64,000 nt of DNA from an uncultured Oscillospiraceae bacterium (lineage in GTDB: Bacteria > Bacillota > Clostridia > Oscillospirales > Oscillospiraceae): positions 62,001 to 126,000 of the forward strand of contig CATKZP010000005.1 of the NCBI GenBank assembly GCA_949841355.1, written 5' to 3'. Position numbers and translations under genes: made by a program. The notes under the pieces are model-generated. The model had not been told where the DNA came from. It ran no database searches and saw nothing but the letters and a program-made list of their open reading frames with translations. Shown in pieces: positions 60,697 through 64,000 of the stretch. Numbering within the stretch: the stretch's first letter is position 1; every line of letters starts with the position of its first letter.

Positions 60697-61578
60697 CTAT
60701 TCAGGCTTTTTCGAAGGCGGTTCGGCGGGCGCGGAGCCTGGCTGGGGGCCCTTGGTCTGAGCGGTGGGCCTGTGCTGGAAGCGGGGGATGAACCGCTTGG
60801 CAAAGCCGCCCTTGCCCCGTCCCTGCACGTAGAAATAGCCGATGGCGGAGAACACCACCGCGCCGATAAAGTTGACGAACAGGTCCTTCATGGTGTCGAT
60901 GATGCCCACGTCCAGATAGCCGCCCAGTCCCAGCGGCATCTGAGTGCCGTCCTCCAGCACCAGGATCACGTCCTGAATGCCCTTGACCACCACGGCGGTG
61001 GTGCCGCCGGTGGGGTCCAGATTGACGGTGGAGATGGTGTTGATAATGGTGTCCTTCTGCATGTCAAACAGCATCCACTGGTCCATGGAGAACTCAAAGA
61101 ACTCCCACAGCACGCCGATGGTCATGGAGAAGCAGAAGGCAGTGACCGCCATAAAGAAGGGGGACAGGTGAAGGGATACCTTTTCCTCCCGGTTGAGGAT
61201 GTCCACCAGGGCGAAGCCGATGGCGGCGCAGAGAAAGCCGTTCATGGTGTGGAGCATGGTGTCCCAGCCGGGATAGTTGGTATAATAGGACTGGATCTCG
61301 CCCAGAATTTCGGCGGCGTAGATGAACAGCAGAATGATGACTTCCAGCGTGTCGGGCAGGTCGATGTGCAGCCGCCGCTCGAACATGGATGGTAGCATGA
61401 ACAGCACCAGGGTGAGCACGCACAGCAGCACGTTTTCAAAGTTTCCGTTGAAGAACTGGGCCACCAGCATGAGCACCACCGACAGCCGCAGGATAAAGTA
61501 GATGGTGTATACCAGCTTTTTGTTTTCGATATGCCGCCACTCCTGGCCTTTTAGCTTTTTTTTCTGTCGCTTTGGCAT
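60697..61578 (-). CDS. Multi-pass membrane protein, YjdF/DUF2238-like
   Basis: A 293-aa protein with a very basic start (MPKRQKKKLKG) and about six or seven hydrophobic helices. It has a conserved-looking core YPGWDTMLHTMNGFLCAAIGFALVDIL and TIGVLWEFFEFSMDQW, resembling the YjdF/DUF2238 membrane family (WDxxxH…WExxE residues in membrane). A Gly/Arg- and Pro-rich cytoplasmic tail ends it. ATG 61578 follows AGGAAAGGAGCGCAAA; a longer frame upstream is antisense to the 70-aa gene and rejected. Function unknown. Confidence 0.72.
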   Translation of the reverse strand: MPKRQKKKLKGQEWRHIENKKLVYTIYFILRLSVVLMLVAQFFNGNFENVLLCVLTLVLFMLPSMFERRLHIDLPDTLEVIILLFIYAAEILGEIQSYYTNYPGWDTMLHTMNGFLCAAIGFALVDILNREEKVSLHLSPFFMAVTAFCFSMTIGVLWEFFEFSMDQWMLFDMQKDTIINTISTVNLDPTGGTTAVVVKGIQDVILVLEDGTQMPLGLGGYLDVGIIDTMKDLFVNFIGAVVFSAIGYFYVQGRGKGGFAKRFIPRFQHRPTAQTKGPQPGSAPAEPPSKKPE

Positions 61579-61674
61579 TTTGCGCTCCTTTCCTGTGCGG
61601 CCCGCCGGTTTTATCAGCCGGATGATGTCAGGCCGGGCCCCCTGGCGCATAGTATGTACCTGGAGGTGAAAAAT

Positions 61675-61887
61675 ATGGACTTGCGGAACAATCAGATCAC
61701 GCTGGGCGAGCTGTGGGACGACCCGAAAAGCCGGGCGGTGTTCCAAAGGCGCATCCCCATGCTGGCCAAGCACCCGGTGCAGGGGGCGGCCCGGACGGTG
61801 ACGCTGGAACAGCTGCGGGACTTCATCACCGGCTGGGTGCCAGGGATGATGGTCAACGGGGTGATGTCCGACCTGAAGAAGCTGTAG
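61675..61887 (+). CDS. 70-aa protein of unknown function
   Basis: ATG 61675 follows TGGAGGTGAAAAAT. The product (MDLRNNQITLGELWDDP… to …GVMSDLKKL) resembles a short helical module (TLGELxxDPxxRxxFxxxxP…HPxxGxARxxTLEQL) that I have seen as a C-terminal extension on clostridial glycoside hydrolases. Here it stands alone. Function is unknown. It is divergent from the membrane protein gene, 96 bp away. Confidence 0.7.
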   Translation: MDLRNNQITLGELWDDPKSRAVFQRRIPMLAKHPVQGAARTVTLEQLRDFITGWVPGMMVNGVMSDLKKL

Positions 61888-61927
61888 GTGCGTACATCCC
61901 CTGATTCAAACAAGCATACCAGAAAAT

Positions 61928-61960
61928 GGGCCCGCTGTCAATTGACAGCGGGCCCGCTTT
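61928..61960. terminator. Hairpin terminator between the 70-aa gene and sdaAA
   Basis: A perfect 13-bp stem (61928-61940 with 61943-61955, loop AT) followed by CGCTTT on the plus strand. It lies eight bases beyond the convergent sdaAA stop, so it may serve both strands. Confidence 0.7.
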
Positions 61961-61967
61961 ACCAATC

Positions 61968-62813
61968 TTAACGCCCCTCAGCGATTTTCTGCCCCGTGGG
62001 GGTGGCGGCCAGACCGCCCTCGCCAGTTTCCCGGAGGGAGGGGGGCATGGCGCGGCCCACCGCCGCCATGGCGTCCATGACCTCGTCGCAGGGGATGCCG
62101 CCCTCCAGCCCGGCCAGGGCCATATCGGCGCAGGAAAGGGCGTTCACCGCGCCCATCACGTTTCGCTTCACACAGGGGACCTCGACCAGCCCGGCCACCG
62201 GGTCGCACACCAGCCCCAGCACGTTTTGCAGGGCCATGGCGCAGGCGGCGGCCATCTGCCGGCCGGAGCCGCCCCGGGCGTGGACCAGAGCGGCGGCGGC
62301 CATGCCGGAGGCGGAGCCCACCTCCGCCTGACAGCCTCCCTCCGCCCCGGAGATGGAGGCCCGGGTGGCGATGACCTGGCCGAAGCCCGCGGAGACGTAC
62401 AGGCACTTCACCATGTCCTCGTCGCTGAGCCGGTCCTTGCGCTGGAGGGGGATGAGCACTGCGGGCAGCACGCCGCAGGCCCCGGCGGTGGGGGCGGCCA
62501 CGATGCGGCCCATGCAGGCGTTGTGCTCTCCCAGCTTCAGGGCGGTGGAGATGACCTCCTGGAGGAAGGGGCCGCAGATGGAGCGGTCCAGGGCGGCCAT
62601 CTGGGCGCCCTGCCCGCCGGAGAGGCCGCAGGGGGAGCGGCGGGTGGGGTCGTAGTCCAGAACGGACTGCTTCATGGTCTGCCACAGCATGGTCATTTTG
62701 GCAAGACTGTCCTCCCGGGGCACATCCCGGTCCTGACAGTCGTTGTCCAGCACGGCCTCCCACAGGGGTTTGTCCGCCGCGGCGGCCAGCAGAGCTTGCA
62801 CAGAGCCAAACAT
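61968..62813 (-). CDS. sdaAA: L-serine dehydratase, alpha subunit
   Basis: The Fe-S catalytic subunit of anaerobic-type L-serine ammonia-lyase (serine to pyruvate and ammonia). The 281-aa protein has GRIVAAPTAGACGVLPA, a cysteine-rich C-half (ALNVLGLVCDPVAGLVEVPCVKRN type segment) and GGCQAEVGSASGMAAAAL. ATG 62813 follows GAGGAGGGCTGAGT. It begins three bases after the sdaAB stop. Confidence 0.94.
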   Translation of the reverse strand: MFGSVQALLAAAADKPLWEAVLDNDCQDRDVPREDSLAKMTMLWQTMKQSVLDYDPTRRSPCGLSGGQGAQMAALDRSICGPFLQEVISTALKLGEHNACMGRIVAAPTAGACGVLPAVLIPLQRKDRLSDEDMVKCLYVSAGFGQVIATRASISGAEGGCQAEVGSASGMAAAALVHARGGSGRQMAAACAMALQNVLGLVCDPVAGLVEVPCVKRNVMGAVNALSCADMALAGLEGGIPCDEVMDAMAAVGRAMPPSLRETGEGGLAATPTGQKIAEGR

Positions 62814-62815
62814 AC

Positions 62816-63481
62816 TCAGCCCTCCTCCAGATTCAGATAGATGCAGCGCACCACGCCGCCCAGCAGGTCGATGTCCTCCAAAATCTCGTCGCTCACCGGC
62901 TGGTCGCACTCAATGACGGTGACGGACAGGCCGCCCCGGCGGTCCCGGTAGAGCTGCATGGTGGCGATGTTGGCCCCCTTGCGGGCCAGACAGGTGCTGA
63001 CCTCGGACACCACGCCCGGCTCGTCCCGGCCCCGGATGACCAGGGTGGGCAGATCGCCGGAGAAGGCGGCCTCCAGGCCGTCGATGGAATTGACCCGGAT
63101 GCGCCCGCCGCCCAGAGAGGAGGCGGACACCGTCACCGTGCGTCCCCGGGAGCCGGTGAGGGTCATCAATGCGGTGTTGGGGTGGGCGTCCCGCAGGGTG
63201 ACGGGGTGGACGGAGACCTCCAGCCCCGCCTCCTTAGCGAGCTGGAAGCTGAAGGGGATGCGGGGATCGTCGGGGGCCATGCCCAAAAGGCCAGCCACGA
63301 TGGCCCGGTCGGTGCCGTGGCCCGCCCCGGTGGCGGCGAAGGAGCCGTGGAGGGCGATGTCCGCTCGGGCGGGCTGAAAGCCCAGCAGCTTGCGGCCGAT
63401 GTACCCGATCCGGGCTGCCCCGGCGGTGTGGGACGAGGACGGGCCCACCATAACGGGACCCATGATATCGAAGATGTTCAT
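62816..63481 (-). CDS. sdaAB: L-serine dehydratase, beta subunit
   Basis: The 221-aa beta subunit, with the N-terminal FDIMGPVMVGPSSSHTAGA signature and a C-terminal ACT domain (about 145-215: LVIRGRDEPGVVSEVSTCLARKGANI). In two-subunit Firmicute enzymes it completes the active site and allows serine sensing. ATG 63481 follows GAGGGGGC. No promoter is obvious in the 80 bp upstream. Confidence 0.94.
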   Translation of the reverse strand: MNIFDIMGPVMVGPSSSHTAGAARIGYIGRKLLGFQPARADIALHGSFAATGAGHGTDRAIVAGLLGMAPDDPRIPFSFQLAKEAGLEVSVHPVTLRDAHPNTALMTLTGSRGRTVTVSASSLGGGRIRVNSIDGLEAAFSGDLPTLVIRGRDEPGVVSEVSTCLARKGANIATMQLYRDRRGGLSVTVIECDQPVSDEILEDIDLLGGVVRCIYLNLEEG

Positions 63482-63562
63482 AAAATGCCCCCTCAGAAAT
63501 TCTGCTTGGATAGCACGGCGGACGATCCGCCGCAGGCTGTCGTGAAGAGAAACGCGCTGCCG

Positions 63563-64000
63563 CTAACAGAGAATGCGGTAGGTCTGAAGCGTGAGGTGCT
63601 TGCCGGAGTCCGTTGTGATATCCTCACACCCGCCCTTTTCAACATGGAATTTCTCAATCAGACGGATGCTCGGAGTATTTCTCACATCGGCCTCGTAGAT
63701 ATAATACCGGTACTTCCCGGTTTGGTTCAGGTGGTCCAGAAGCCTGCGCAGAGCCTCGCGGCCATATCCCGCCCCGTGGGCGGAGCGTTTCAGCCAGAGG
63801 CCGACCTCGGGCGTGTCCTCCTTGAGGCCAAAGACCTCCATGCTGCCCAGAAATTCGCCGCCCTGGGTGAGGATGACCAGCTCAAGCATCTCTCCCTGCT
63901 CCATGTCCCGCACAAAGCCTGACATCACGCGATCCGCGGCCTCAATATGGGGAAAGCTGTCCGGATATTGATATTTTGTGATCTCATCCGTGAATTCCCG
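63563..64000 (-). CDS. GNAT-family acetyltransferase (partial, N-terminus beyond window)
   Basis: The frame is open from the right window edge (REFTDEITKYQYPDSFP at 64000) to its stop at 63563, about 145 residues. It carries the GNAT acetyl-CoA motif (HGAGYGREALRRLL), EADVRNTPSIRLIEKFHVEK and a C-terminal strand. It resembles RimJ/RimL-type acetyltransferases. The start lies outside the window; an internal ATG at 63925 is not the true N-terminus because the family-conserved YQYPxxFP lies before it. Confidence 0.85.
   Translation of the reverse strand, partial: REFTDEITKYQYPDSFPHIEAADRVMSGFVRDMEQGEMLELVILTQGGEFLGSMEVFGLKEDTPEVGLWLKRSAHGAGYGREALRRLLDHLNQTGKYRYYIYEADVRNTPSIRLIEKFHVEKGGCEDITTDSGKHLTLQTYRILC

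Overview
The window is a GC-rich, gene-dense chromosomal segment from what looks like a spore-forming, single-membrane Firmicute of the Clostridia, most likely a gut Oscillospiraceae member (Flavonifractor, Lawsonibacter or Pseudoflavonifractor type). The evidence is: sporulation genes yqfC and yqfD; a PASTA-bearing SpoVD-type penicillin-binding protein and a SpoVE/FtsW protein; a T-box leader in front of the ilv genes; a YqzL-like gene before recO; a DUF1540 protein; and an SLH-anchored surface protein. The genus is inference. No rRNA, tRNA, CRISPR array, prophage or intact insertion sequence was seen.

Layout. 1-4482 (+): tail of an unknown gene, then recA-recX, a frameshifted acetyltransferase gene, rimO, a 42-codon gene and pgsA. 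4517-9464: a PiT phosphate permease (-) divergent from an operon of an old-yellow-enzyme-type flavoprotein and the two subunits of aconitase X. 9485-15793 (-): a surface module of a very large dockerin-bearing M60-like metallopeptidase and an SLH protein with a possible cohesin-like domain. 15891-18984 (-): a dicarboxylate/amino-acid symporter, pyrF, pyrE and a 73-aa protein. 19128-24018 (+): dgt-type triphosphohydrolase, YigZ-like protein, dnaG and sigA. 24102-25596 (-): histidine phosphatase and an RluD-like pseudouridine synthase. 25662-34303 (+): yqfC, yqfD, phoH, an inserted 60-aa gene/XRE regulator pair, ybeY, era, a nucleotidyltransferase, yqzL, recO and mutS2. 34394-38597 (+): HPr, then uvrC-rsmD-coaD-coiled-coil protein. 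38736-51089 (+): the division and cell-wall cluster mraZ-rsmH-ftsL-spoVD-(Mur-ligase-like relic)-mraY-spoVE/ftsW-murG-murA-divIB-ftsZ. 51130-54530 (+): radical SAM protein, gluQRS and guaB. 54542-60187 (-): ilvB-ilvN-ilvC-ilvD under a T-box. 60269-64000: DUF1540 protein, a membrane protein, a 70-aa protein, sdaAB-sdaAA and a GNAT gene cut by the window end.

How it fits together. Most of the window is core information processing (RecA/RecX/RecO/MutS2/UvrC repair, primase, primary sigma factor, ribosome maturation by RimO/Era/YbeY/RsmD/RsmH) and envelope growth (MraY, MurG, MurA, FtsW, SpoVD, FtsZ). Two perfect ParB-type parS palindromes (27204-27219 and 44994-45009) suggest that this core region lies in the origin-proximal, ParB-loaded part of the chromosome. 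The accessory and more novel parts are the aconitase X/ene-reductase operon, the dockerin-M60/SLH surface pair, the XRE-controlled small gene inserted between phoH and ybeY, a Mur-ligase-like protein with a degenerate P-loop sitting where murE/murF usually are, and several intergenic repeats, including a duplicated ilvC 3' end and an 83-bp direct repeat at murA/divIB.
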